Below, one piece after another: positions 16,116 through 23,848 of a DNA stretch of 24,921 bases. The notes below the pieces were generated by a model that worked only from the letters and a program-made list of their open reading frames with translations, ran no database searches and had not been told where the DNA came from. This DNA comes from a virus. The first letter of the stretch is position 1; the number at the start of each line of letters is the position of its first letter. The stretch lies in IMG/VR virus record IMGVR_UViG_3300025327_000478, positions 1 to 24,921 of that record. One strand, written 5' to 3'. Position numbers and translations under genes: made by a program.

Positions 16116-16784
16116 GTGGAGATCGTAACGGCGGCAGACACGGGCTATTTTCGATATCTTCTGAGACTCGTGACGACGTCGCACGGCTGGTTGAACGTCC
16201 GGCCAGTTGTATACGATCTTGGCCTGACGGGGATTGAGTTGCTGGCATTGTCGATGATGGGCATTCAAACAAGAGGCGGGCCAAGGAAAATACCACGGGG
16301 CAGAGGTTATCCGCCAGGATATACCCCGAGGGCACTCCACAAGCCCCTTATACTCCTTGATTACTGCCGTCAATCTACAAGTGACATCATCTATATGGAT
16401 GCCGATGCGTGGATTGTCTCGCCATTCGAGTTCCCCATAAGGGGCATTGGCGTTACGCGCGTTAGAGACAAGGTTGTGGAAGCATACCTAGGATCACCAT
16501 TGGCGGACTATAGAGGTCCGCATCATTCTGGCGTTCTTTTCCTTGGCCATAACTCTCAAAGACTGCCCTTTCTGGGCGCCTGGGCCGCGGACACGCTTTC
16601 TGATTCCAGTCCCAGCGACAAGAAATCAATGAACAAAGTTCTGACAAACTATGACTTCACGGTTTTGGATGAAGACGAATGGAATGCAAGCACCATGTTT
16701 CCGATGACCAAAATATTCCACGCTCATGGAGGCCAGAGTGATGAACAGCGTGTTCTTTGCGGCCGAGCTGGGGAGTCTTCATAA
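16116..16784 (+). CDS. GT-A glycosyltransferase (GT8-like), second of the cassette
   Basis: 222 aa from the GTG at 16116, which has GGAGG 6 nt upstream; a TTG at 16110 directly abuts that site and is less likely. Motifs: MEIVTAADTGYFRYLLRL at the start, DIIYMDADAWIVSPFEF with DxD (DAD, about 95-97) for metal and nucleotide-sugar binding, then HHSGVLFLGHNSQRLPFLGA and a late IFHAHGG whose His could be a metal ligand. This order resembles GT8-type nucleotide-diphospho-sugar transferases. The last ~15 residues lie in the 44-nt overlap with the next gene and look unlike the rest, so the original end may have been lost. Base composition is lower in G+C than its neighbours (for example 21 of 60 in 16621-16680), which fits separate acquisition. 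Confidence 0.68.
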   Translation: MEIVTAADTGYFRYLLRLVTTSHGWLNVRPVVYDLGLTGIELLALSMMGIQTRGGPRKIPRGRGYPPGYTPRALHKPLILLDYCRQSTSDIIYMDADAWIVSPFEFPIRGIGVTRVRDKVVEAYLGSPLADYRGPHHSGVLFLGHNSQRLPFLGAWAADTLSDSSPSDKKSMNKVLTNYDFTVLDEDEWNASTMFPMTKIFHAHGGQSDEQRVLCGRAGESS

Positions 16785-17406
16785 GGGAATTGAGGCCCTC
16801 GCGTATGAGATGGTGCGGCAGGCAAAACTTGCGGGCGCGGATGCCGCCAAGTTTCAATTCGGCTGGCCACGGGGGGCAGGGCCGATCCGATGTTGGGCGA
16901 CAGATAATGCGGCAATCATACGTAAGTGGTGTGACTATTTCAACATAGGATTTATGGCGTCGGTATTCTCGTGGGAGGGATTGGCGACTGCGGAGTCGTC
17001 TGGAGTTGATTACATCAAGATGGCACACCCGGAGACATTCGCAAAGAACGCGAACGGAGAGGATTATGATAGGCTGCTAAAGCTCTGCTTTGCCAGCAAC
17101 AAGCCGGTCTTTGTGTCGGGCAATGTGGTGCCAGGGGCGACCTGTCTATACTGTATCCCGAAGTATCCGGTCTATCAACACGCCCTCAACCTTCCCGGGG
17201 ATTTTGGCTTTTGGAATGGGTACTCTTCGCACACGCCGGGGATCGAGGATGCGCTGGTGGCCATAGCCAGGGGTGCAAGGGCCATTGAGAAGCACGTGAC
17301 TCTGAATAAGGCGGATGAGAGTATCAAGGACAATCACTTTGCGCTCTCATTCGAGGAGTTTGCCGAGATGGTCCGCATCGGAAAGGCAATGGCGAGACTG
17401 TGCTAG
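16741..17406 (+). CDS. Short NeuB-type (N-acetylneuraminate synthase family) protein
   Basis: 221 aa from the ATG at 16741 (GGAGG 8 nt upstream; an in-frame ATG at 16726 has no good site). NeuB enzymes condense phosphoenolpyruvate with an amino sugar to form a nonulosonic acid in a TIM barrel. Family landmarks: AELGSLHKG (8-16), QAKLAGADAAKFQ (27-39), VDYIKMAHPETF (89-100), KPVFVSGN (121-128), CIPKYPVYQHALNL (138-151), GYSSHTPG (160-167), IEKHVTLNK (182-190) and DNHFALSFEEF (197-207). Usual members are about 340 aa; this one lacks the C-terminal SAF (antifreeze-like) domain and the stretch normally found between the S-x-G and the C-x-x-x-Y-P segments. Several usual residues differ, so activity or substrate may be altered. 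It pairs functionally with the cytidylyltransferase. Confidence 0.76.
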   Translation: MNSVFFAAELGSLHKGIEALAYEMVRQAKLAGADAAKFQFGWPRGAGPIRCWATDNAAIIRKWCDYFNIGFMASVFSWEGLATAESSGVDYIKMAHPETFAKNANGEDYDRLLKLCFASNKPVFVSGNVVPGATCLYCIPKYPVYQHALNLPGDFGFWNGYSSHTPGIEDALVAIARGARAIEKHVTLNKADESIKDNHFALSFEEFAEMVRIGKAMARLC

Positions 17407-18329
17407 CACACTGGAGCGCCCCCTACAGACCCCATTGGAAGATGTGGTCCTGGCCGTGCGAGACATCGTTCTGGGAGGTCTACGAGGCAAAAGACCTAGA
17501 GAAACTACTACCCATTGGGGTGTTGTACGCCAACCCAAATGCGCACTATGTTCTGGACATGGCCGCTCTGGAGATGCTGCCCGACCTCAAGATGGTTGTG
17601 ACGCCGTCTACAGGTAACACACACATCGACATGCTGGCTCTCAGAGAGGCGGGCGTTGAATTGCGGTCCCTGCTGGATGACAGGCCAGCTCTAGAGGAGA
17701 TCAGAGCCAGTTCGGAGTTCACGTTCCTGCTCATTCTGAATGCCCTACGCCGACTGGACAAGATGTTGCTATCCGGGGAGTGGAAGCGGGACGAGGAAAG
17801 CCTGCGAGGGCATGAACTATACGAGGCGATGATTGGGCTGGTGGGTTATGGAAGGATAGGCAAGAACATTGAGCGGTGGTGCCGGGAGTTTGGGGCCGGC
17901 GTTTACTGGTATGACCCCTATGATGAAGCGAGAGACCACATCTATCAGTCTAGCCCCCTGTGGCAATTCTCTAGTTGCCAGGTCGTGGTTCTGTGTTGTG
18001 CCCTGACGGCCGAAACCAGGGGGATGATTACCGGGCAGATGATCTACCGGATGAAGCCGAACGCAACCCTCATCAATACCGCAAGAGGGGAACTGCTGGC
18101 GGACGATGTTTACGACGCTCTCAAGAAGCGCCAGGATGTGACTGCCTGGTTTGACGTACTGCCGGGAGAGGCCAATGGCGGCCCGGAGCAGACCTACCTG
18201 GAACTGCCAAATGTCCATGTGACACCGCACATAGCGGGAACGACATTTGAGAGTCAGGAGAAGGCGGCGAGGATAGCCATGCGCTTGGCGGGGAGGTGGT
18301 TGGATGCCTACTGCAAAAGTCCAGCCTAA
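17400..18329 (+). CDS. D-2-hydroxyacid dehydrogenase (phosphoglycerate-dehydrogenase-like)
   Basis: 309 aa. It has the split substrate/NAD-binding organisation of the D-isomer 2-hydroxyacid dehydrogenases: TPSTGNTHIDMLALREAGVE (68-87), Rossmann loop GLVGYGRIG (146-154), WYDPYDE (170-176) after the strand that binds the NAD ribose, NTARGELLADDVYDAL (226-241) with the catalytic Arg, FDVLPGEA (251-258) and the catalytic His in PHIAGTT (276-282). No ACT or other regulatory domain follows. The start is GTG at 17400 with a 7-nt overlap and only a weak ribosome site, suggesting coupling to the NeuB-type gene. In this context it may oxidise or reduce a sugar-derived 2-hydroxy or 2-keto acid; the substrate is unknown. 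Confidence 0.82.
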   Translation: MLAHWSAPYRPHWKMWSWPCETSFWEVYEAKDLEKLLPIGVLYANPNAHYVLDMAALEMLPDLKMVVTPSTGNTHIDMLALREAGVELRSLLDDRPALEEIRASSEFTFLLILNALRRLDKMLLSGEWKRDEESLRGHELYEAMIGLVGYGRIGKNIERWCREFGAGVYWYDPYDEARDHIYQSSPLWQFSSCQVVVLCCALTAETRGMITGQMIYRMKPNATLINTARGELLADDVYDALKKRQDVTAWFDVLPGEANGGPEQTYLELPNVHVTPHIAGTTFESQEKAARIAMRLAGRWLDAYCKSPA

Positions 18330-18582
18330 GTGCTATGAGTTCGTGAAGGCTAGCAGACGGGACTTCAACGCCATCGAGGTAGACGGGAAAGTCCTCAAGA
18401 TGGGCAAGAAGACGGCCGCCTTCACAACGCACGATGCAACACTGGCAAATGAAATCAACGCCCGTTATGGGTGGCAGAGGGGCGCCACTGGCGACCTGAT
18501 CATGAATACCGTAGACACTCACCTTCGTCGGGTGAAGTTCTTTGTGATGCCGGAGCTTCCCTGGAAGCGAAAGAAGGAATAA
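18304..18582 (+). CDS. Small basic hypothetical protein
   Basis: 92 aa from the ATG at 18304, which has GGGGAGG 7 nt upstream and overlaps the dehydrogenase gene by 26 nt. Readable segments are CYEFVKASRRDFNAIEVDGK, then VLKMGKKTAAFTTHDATLA, and a basic end (ELPWKRKKE). It directly precedes the adaptor-like gene (TAA then ATG with no gap), so it belongs with the tail-connector genes rather than the sugar cassette. No family assigned. Confidence 0.6.
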   Translation: MPTAKVQPKCYEFVKASRRDFNAIEVDGKVLKMGKKTAAFTTHDATLANEINARYGWQRGATGDLIMNTVDTHLRRVKFFVMPELPWKRKKE

Positions 18583-19464
18583 ATGGCATTCGTTCTGAGC
18601 AACCTATTGCAGCAAGCATTTATCAGACTGGGCCAGGCGAACATCTCCACGGCCACCGGGGGCGCCACAACCTCGGTGGTCGACAGCAAGCAGGTTGGGC
18701 TACATGGGGACAATGCCTGGAAGGATGGCGCCTGCATCATCATAAGGGATGTCGCCGGTCTATCTGCCGCTCCCGAGACTGAGATTGCGCTGGTCACTGC
18801 GTACACCGACTCTACGGGGACGTTCACATCTGCCACCTCGGCGTACACCGTGGCTCCTGCGGATGGTGATACGTTCATGTTCGTCAACGACTTTTACCCT
18901 TTATTCACCATGAGGGAGTTGGCGAACTCCTGCTTACAGGCACTGGGTCCAATTCCCCTCATTGACAGTTCGATTACCACCGCCGCGGCCCAGACGGAAT
19001 ATACCCTACCCGTTACGGCGAAGAGGATGGCCCCGCTTCGGGTGGAGTACAACACCAAGGTTGGCGATGCCAACGACAACCAGTATGTCCCCATTGATAA
19101 CTATCGTATCGTTCCCGCGACTGCCGGAACGGCGGGGGTGATTGTCCTTCCGCAACTACCCACAAGTAGAACGGTTCGCATCTGGTACATGGGCGTCCAC
19201 CCGACGCTAACTGCGCACAGCAGCGCCGTGGCAGAAGTCATTGATCCCGAACTGGCAACGGCCCTGCTTGTCGAGAAGGCCCTGGAGTGGCAGAACTCCA
19301 GGCTTCAGGGAGGAGATGACTTCCTCCTTCAGCGGTGGAATGACCAGAAGCAGCAGGTAGTTGAGGCAAGGGCGAACTTCCCCATCTGGAAGCCGAAGAG
19401 ACGCCCGAGATTACTGGTGATCGGCGACTACGTGACAGAAGATGAGTTCACGCACCCAACATGA
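18583..19464 (+). CDS. Putative head-tail adaptor / connector protein
   Basis: 293 aa. The N-terminal ~110 residues are Thr/Ala/Gly-rich and beta-like (ATGGATTSVVDSKQVGLHGD, AYTDSTGTFTSATSAYTVAP). A helix follows (FTMRELANSCLQALGPIPLI), then a beta-rich central part with the strand VRIWYMGVHPTL, and a long C-terminal helix (ELATALLVEKALEWQNSRLQ, then a QKQQVVEARANF segment). A helical bundle with a beta barrel-like insert, one copy, and a place just before a large tail protein fit adaptor proteins that join the portal to a short tail. The evidence is structural feel and position rather than a strict motif. Confidence 0.5.
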   Translation: MAFVLSNLLQQAFIRLGQANISTATGGATTSVVDSKQVGLHGDNAWKDGACIIIRDVAGLSAAPETEIALVTAYTDSTGTFTSATSAYTVAPADGDTFMFVNDFYPLFTMRELANSCLQALGPIPLIDSSITTAAAQTEYTLPVTAKRMAPLRVEYNTKVGDANDNQYVPIDNYRIVPATAGTAGVIVLPQLPTSRTVRIWYMGVHPTLTAHSSAVAEVIDPELATALLVEKALEWQNSRLQGGDDFLLQRWNDQKQQVVEARANFPIWKPKRRPRLLVIGDYVTEDEFTHPT

Positions 19465-19490
19465 CAGGCGGTGACTTACGACCAAGGTGA
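19461..19490 (+). CDS. Nine-codon coupling mini-ORF
   Basis: ATG at 19461 overlaps the adaptor stop (ATGA), reads MTGGDLRPR, and its stop TGA overlaps the GTG start of the 790-aa gene (GTGA). The large gene has no good Shine-Dalgarno close to its GTG, so this tiny frame could pass ribosomes from one gene to the next. It may equally be chance. Confidence 0.25.
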   Translation: MTGGDLRPR

Positions 19491-21859
19491 GTGTAGGTCC
19501 CAAGATCAAGAACCCGACCCACGACTTAGCCCTAGAGGGAGACAACTTCCTATGGGGGCTGAAGCTGGACGGTGGCGTGCGGGGGATGCAGGAGATTTCC
19601 CAGTCTCCTTCCACGATGCTGATTGGCAGCGGAGGAAAGAGGTTCGGCACTGGTGATCCGACGTTCACCGAGATTGAGCAGTCTTCGTGGCATGGCGGGA
19701 GAGGTTCAGAGTTCTTCTCCGATGATGAGACCAGGTACCTAGACTCTTGGCAGGCGATGACCCGCATTCCGGGTAGGCTTCTCCCTCAGTTGCGGTGGGA
19801 CTTTGCGCCATGCACAACGCTGACGACGACGAGAACCGTAGACACAATACCGTTCGCCTCGCATTCGTGGAAGCAGCTCAGGGGTTCCACTCGATACATC
19901 GACGTGAAGTTCACGTCGCTCGGTTTGACGGCGGACAAGTGCTACATCTGGCTGCGCCGCAGAGGAAGCCCCGGAACCCTGACGCTGGAACTATGTGCCA
20001 ATCTCGGAGATGACACCCCGGCGCTCACCGCCTCTGCCCTCAAGTCCATAACTGTCACGACCTCGACAATTACCGACACCCTATCGCGGCTCTACGCCTT
20101 CGACTGGACGACCACGCAGGCCCTAACTGCCTCGACCGCCTATCATATCAAGATCTTCGGCGCATCCACGGACAACGCCGCCAACCATTGGGAGGTGGCG
20201 GTGGACGAGACCGGTTCTGCCTCCCTCACTGCCACGACTGACGGGACCTGGACGGCGGCATCCTTCAGCATGTACTTCCGCGTGGTTCCGGCAGATGCGG
20301 CGATGAAGTGGCACTTCTTCACCATCAGCGGCACATTCCACGCCATCAGCGAGAAGGACTCTGGAGACAGCACGCTATTCGAGTGGGATGAGACAAACGA
20401 TCTATGGGTTGCCGTTACCCTGGATGCGGGAGATGCGCTAAGCGGGACCGTCAAATCGGTGGCGGTTTCCAAGAACATCGCCCACTGCGCCAGGGGAACG
20501 GCGGGGGGATCTGAGACTATCTGGACGCTGACCAATGTATCTGGTACAGCCACGGGGCAGGACGATGCAACCGCCGCCAACGTTGCGGACCTAGTTCTGG
20601 CCTACAACGATCCCGTAGATGGGCCTCAGATAGCCAGATTTGAGAACAACAACTGGTACTGGTCACGGTCGGACGTGAAGGCGCTCAATACCGACCTCGT
20701 GTTTGGGACGGACGTGGAGTTCCCGCAGGGCTTCAATGCACTTGCGATGGCGTTCTACAACGACCAGGTGTGGGTCAGGACCACGGACGGCCTCCACTCC
20801 GTGAAGAACGACCGCCCCTCCCGTCTCGATGTTGGGCTGGATGCTGTGCTAGAGCCCTCGACCTCGGCGGGCGCGCTGCTTGCCAAGGACCTTTTCCTCT
20901 ATCTGGCATGGTCGTTCTCGATTGAGAGACTGTACGGCGGGACGCTGGACGACATAGGCCCCTGGAAGGGCGCCGGTCTACCAGATGGCAGGCAGGGAGT
21001 TGTCTCCTGTTTCTGCTCGGGCATTGGCGGTATCTACGTTGGAATAGACGGCGGCTCCGGAAATACATCGTCAGTCTTCTTCACCACAAACGGCAGGGAT
21101 TACGAGGAAGTGTTCCGCGCATTCGAGGCTGGACAGCGAGTTCGCAACATTGCCTACCAGCCACAGAATGGGACGACCAACCCCGCAAGATTGTGGATCA
21201 GCGTTGGCAGCGATCTGGTGTTCATTGCCCTACCAGACCAGTCCATGAATCCACTGCACGACTCCGACAGTCGGTTCGTCCACGAGTATTCCGTTACATC
21301 CCCAACGCATGACTTCGGGGCATCCCATCTGCCCAAGTTCTTCAGGGCGGTCGAGTTGTCGGCGGATAACCTGGGGGCGGAGTGTGATGTGGGGGTGGAT
21401 TACCAGATAGACAAAGACGTAGGCACATCTACCTGGGTAGAACAAACCACCCTATACCAATCACCCCACGACGTGGCCGACCTAAATATGGGCAACCGCA
21501 AGAAGCTGCGTTACCGCCTGCGCTGCAATACCTCCAATGCGGCCACCCCGCCCGCCGTGAATGCAGTGGTGGTTACCGGCTTTGCCAGGACGAAACTCAA
21601 GCGGCAGTGGAACCTGCGGGTAAAGGCGGCAGACCTCCAGAGAACCAGAACGGGCGGCAAAGACCACTCGTGGTCCAGCTTCTACGCCTTCATTCAGGAG
21701 GGGGCAAAGCAGGCGGACGACTTTGTGCTGCGCTCTCCAGAGGTAGAACTGGACGGCTTACACGTTGTTATGGATGCGCCGACGGTATTCAGGAAGTTTC
21801 AGAACACCATCCAGCGCTGGACCGGAGGCTCCTTTGCTCTCACCCTACGGGAAGCGTAA
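19487..21859 (+). CDS. Large tail protein, nozzle/hub-like
   Basis: 790 aa, rich in Thr, Ser, Trp and Asp with many short predicted strands and no coiled coil or membrane segment. The start NPTHDLALEGDNFLWGLKLD, then GVRGMQEISQSPST and EQSSWHGGRGSEFFSDDETR are followed by sandwich-like domains (residues ~100-270), a central region with repeated strand-turn patterns that could be a beta-propeller (~290-560), and a C-terminal part ending RKFQNTIQRWTGGSFALTLR. Size, beta content and place after the adaptor fit the tail nozzle of podoviruses or a tail hub protein. The GTG at 19487 is the only sensible start. It overlaps the nuclease gene by 26 nt. Confidence 0.55.
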   Translation: MSVGPKIKNPTHDLALEGDNFLWGLKLDGGVRGMQEISQSPSTMLIGSGGKRFGTGDPTFTEIEQSSWHGGRGSEFFSDDETRYLDSWQAMTRIPGRLLPQLRWDFAPCTTLTTTRTVDTIPFASHSWKQLRGSTRYIDVKFTSLGLTADKCYIWLRRRGSPGTLTLELCANLGDDTPALTASALKSITVTTSTITDTLSRLYAFDWTTTQALTASTAYHIKIFGASTDNAANHWEVAVDETGSASLTATTDGTWTAASFSMYFRVVPADAAMKWHFFTISGTFHAISEKDSGDSTLFEWDETNDLWVAVTLDAGDALSGTVKSVAVSKNIAHCARGTAGGSETIWTLTNVSGTATGQDDATAANVADLVLAYNDPVDGPQIARFENNNWYWSRSDVKALNTDLVFGTDVEFPQGFNALAMAFYNDQVWVRTTDGLHSVKNDRPSRLDVGLDAVLEPSTSAGALLAKDLFLYLAWSFSIERLYGGTLDDIGPWKGAGLPDGRQGVVSCFCSGIGGIYVGIDGGSGNTSSVFFTTNGRDYEEVFRAFEAGQRVRNIAYQPQNGTTNPARLWISVGSDLVFIALPDQSMNPLHDSDSRFVHEYSVTSPTHDFGASHLPKFFRAVELSADNLGAECDVGVDYQIDKDVGTSTWVEQTTLYQSPHDVADLNMGNRKKLRYRLRCNTSNAATPPAVNAVVVTGFARTKLKRQWNLRVKAADLQRTRTGGKDHSWSSFYAFIQEGAKQADDFVLRSPEVELDGLHVVMDAPTVFRKFQNTIQRWTGGSFALTLREA

Positions 21860-22286
21860 GACATTCAAGTACAAACTGCGCCCTCGTCCTCCGGAGATGC
21901 CGCTGAACAGATTGGCGGGGGCGAGTGAGACAGAGAGACTGACTGGCTTTGTGCATGGGAAAGAGGCGTCTGATCTGGAGGAAAGGTTTGCTCGGGCGCT
22001 GGATAGGGCGGGTAAGGATTACCGATTTGAGTATCTAGTTCTATCCAACATAGGACTTCCGGGCGAGGAGAACCAGATTGACTTTGTGGTGGATGACATC
22101 TACCCGGTGGAAGTTGACGGCAACTTCACGCACAAGTCGGCAGAGCAGAAAGCGCATGACCAACAGAGAGATGCCATCCTGAATGAGCAACTATCTGACT
22201 GGGGGTGGTATCCGATTGACCGCATTCCGGGGGACTTTCTGGAGACGCAGGAAGCCGCCAACCAGATAGTCGGGGAGAAATTCTAG
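21834..22286 (+). CDS. Putative PD-(D/E)XK-like endonuclease
   Basis: 150 aa from the TTG at 21834, chosen because CGGAGG lies 5 nt upstream and the frame then begins with a natural basic segment (KRKTFKYKLRPRPPE). Possible catalytic core: Glu in SDLEERFARAL (about 46-56), Asp in NQIDFVV (83), and YPVEVDGNFTHKSAEQKAHD (about 90-109) with the E-x-D pair at 93 and 95, resembling small restriction-like or Vsr/resolvase-like nucleases. The last part, GWYPIDRIPGDFL, also recalls such enzymes. A nuclease among tail genes could resolve DNA during packaging or be carried in a mobile position. The exact fold is not certain and the usual Lys after the E is replaced. Confidence 0.5.
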   Translation: MLSPYGKRKTFKYKLRPRPPEMPLNRLAGASETERLTGFVHGKEASDLEERFARALDRAGKDYRFEYLVLSNIGLPGEENQIDFVVDDIYPVEVDGNFTHKSAEQKAHDQQRDAILNEQLSDWGWYPIDRIPGDFLETQEAANQIVGEKF

Positions 22287-22597
22287 TGGGCCAAGTCCTT
22301 CCAACTCAGTACCAGGGCGAGAACGCCATCGTCCCGTGGGTTCTGTCCTTCACGTGGGCGGCGGAGGTTTCCGCTCCCACGTCTGTCACTGCCTACAAGA
22401 ACGGAACTGACGTGAGTTCGACGGTTCTTTCGGGGTCGAACAGCGTCAGTGAAACTAACCTGACGCTCAAGGCTTTGGGTTCTACCACGGGCGGAGAGTT
22501 GTACATCATTGATATTGTCGTTGCGGTGGACGGCGTTACCGATGAGTGGTGGCTGCCGGTGCAGGTGCTCAAAGAAACGACGGGCAAGACGACGTGA
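22286..22597 (+). CDS. Small beta-sandwich tail/fibre-type protein
   Basis: 103 aa with a GTG start in a TAGTG overlap. Residues ~14-95 form alternating strands (VPWVLSFTWAAEVSAPTSVT, YKNGTDVSSTVLSG, ELYIIDIVVAVDGVTDEWWL) typical of Ig-like or BppU-like phage tail domains. It lies in the run of small tail genes and ends in a GTGA overlap. The role, probably structural, is inferred. Confidence 0.55.
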   Translation: MGQVLPTQYQGENAIVPWVLSFTWAAEVSAPTSVTAYKNGTDVSSTVLSGSNSVSETNLTLKALGSTTGGELYIIDIVVAVDGVTDEWWLPVQVLKETTGKTT

Positions 22598-23127
22598 GCA
22601 CCACGGTTGTTGTTCCTGCCAGAGACTACATTATCCCAGTAAGCAAGGACAGGGACCGGACATATACGACGACGTACACCACGGGGCTACTGAAGATCAA
22701 TGCCACGGACTATCTGCTCATCAAGAACGAGACCCTGCTTGCGGAGATAGTGGTTGGCCCCTATGCTCTCCAGACATCCCTAGATAGTCAACCAAGCTCC
22801 CCCGATTATCTGGAGTTCCTGGTGGATGAAACGGCCGGATACACGCTGACCGTGACCGGCACGGATAACAACAATGTGGCCCAAACAGAAGTCCTCACTA
22901 TCGGCGCTCATGCCGGCGATCCGGTTCGCTACACAACCACAAAGATTTTCAAGACGGTGGATGTTAATGGCCTATCTCTAACGGCGTGCAACGGAACTCT
23001 TTCATGCGTGGCCAGAGATATGCTCATCCTCCAGGACACCTCCGGCACACCCATATTGGCGCCATCAGTTACAGTGCCATTCCGGGACTACACCATCCCG
23101 GTTCCCGAAAGGTTGACCAATGGCTGA
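22594..23127 (+). CDS. Beta-rich tail protein with matching N- and C-terminal motifs
   Basis: 177 aa, starting at GTG 22594 in a GTGA overlap with the previous stop. The body is Thr/Val-rich and beta-like (TYTTTYTTGLLKINATDYLL, AGYTLTVTGTDNNNVAQTEV). Residues 5-16 (VVVPARDYIIPV) and 159-170 (VTVPFRDYTIPV) are near copies at the two ends of the protein, perhaps edge strands that let subunits or neighbouring proteins join. It overlaps the next fibre gene by 8 nt. No family recognised; it is likely a minor tail protein. Confidence 0.5.
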   Translation: MSTTVVVPARDYIIPVSKDRDRTYTTTYTTGLLKINATDYLLIKNETLLAEIVVGPYALQTSLDSQPSSPDYLEFLVDETAGYTLTVTGTDNNNVAQTEVLTIGAHAGDPVRYTTTKIFKTVDVNGLSLTACNGTLSCVARDMLILQDTSGTPILAPSVTVPFRDYTIPVPERLTNG

Positions 23128-23848
23128 CTCTGAACTCCAGGATTTGACCGCAGATACCGCACCGGCATCCGGCGATGTTGTCTACGTCGTTGTTGACCCG
23201 GCCGGCACACCTCTGGCCCGGAAGATGACGGTCGACAATCTACTGAAGGCTATCAACATCCTGTCGGCGGATACGACACCAGGTACGGCCGACCTTGTGG
23301 TGACGATTGATGACCCGTCCGGAACTCCGGTAGCCAAGAAAGCCACCATCGCCAACCTGATGAAGGCGTGGTTCCTGGACTCGGAGGGCAACCCGGCGGA
23401 TGTTGTTACCCTGACATCCGCCGACGGGACGAGCACCTACGCTGCCCGGAGGGACCATGTTCATGCGCCAGCATTGATCCGCCATGTTTGCATCGAGGTT
23501 GTGGACAAGGACACTGCATTGACCACAGGGGATGGCAAGAAGGCATTCCATATTCCGCCTGACATAACGGGCTACAACCTAGTCTATGTCCATATGTTTT
23601 GTCTGACGGCCAGCAGCAATGGCATTCCCACTATTCAGGTGCGAAACCAGACAGACACCCAAGACATGCTGAGCACGAAGTTGACCATCGACCAGGGCGA
23701 GACGGACTCGAAGGATGCTACTGCGGCCGCCGTCATTGACACCACAAAGGACGACGTGGTGACGAATGACATCATCGCCCTGGACTGCGATGTGGCGGGT
23801 ACGGGCACAAAGGGCCTGTATGTAACGCTGGGGTTCCAGAAGCCATGA
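23120..23848 (+). CDS. Tail fibre protein with two N-terminal repeats
   Basis: 242 aa. Two ~36-residue repeats, LTADTAPASGDVVYVVVDPA (from residue 9) continuing GTPLARKMTVDNLLKA, and LSADTTPGTADLVVTIDDPS (from 48) continuing GTPVAKKATIANLMKA, match the short virion-attachment repeats often found in phage tail fibres. The segment TYAARRDHVHAP (106-117) carries an R-x-H-x-H-type turn common at fibre domain junctions. The C-terminal half is beta-rich and may form the distal domain. It lies between small tail genes and a glycine-rich adhesin-like gene and ends in an ATGA overlap. Confidence 0.68.
   Translation: MADSELQDLTADTAPASGDVVYVVVDPAGTPLARKMTVDNLLKAINILSADTTPGTADLVVTIDDPSGTPVAKKATIANLMKAWFLDSEGNPADVVTLTSADGTSTYAARRDHVHAPALIRHVCIEVVDKDTALTTGDGKKAFHIPPDITGYNLVYVHMFCLTASSNGIPTIQVRNQTDTQDMLSTKLTIDQGETDSKDATAAAVIDTTKDDVVTNDIIALDCDVAGTGTKGLYVTLGFQKP

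Noticed and set aside
21765-21833. Longer start at 21765 for the nuclease-like gene
   Set aside because: It would overlap the tail gene by 95 nt and add residues that look like a shifted frame; TTG at 21834 has a good ribosome site.
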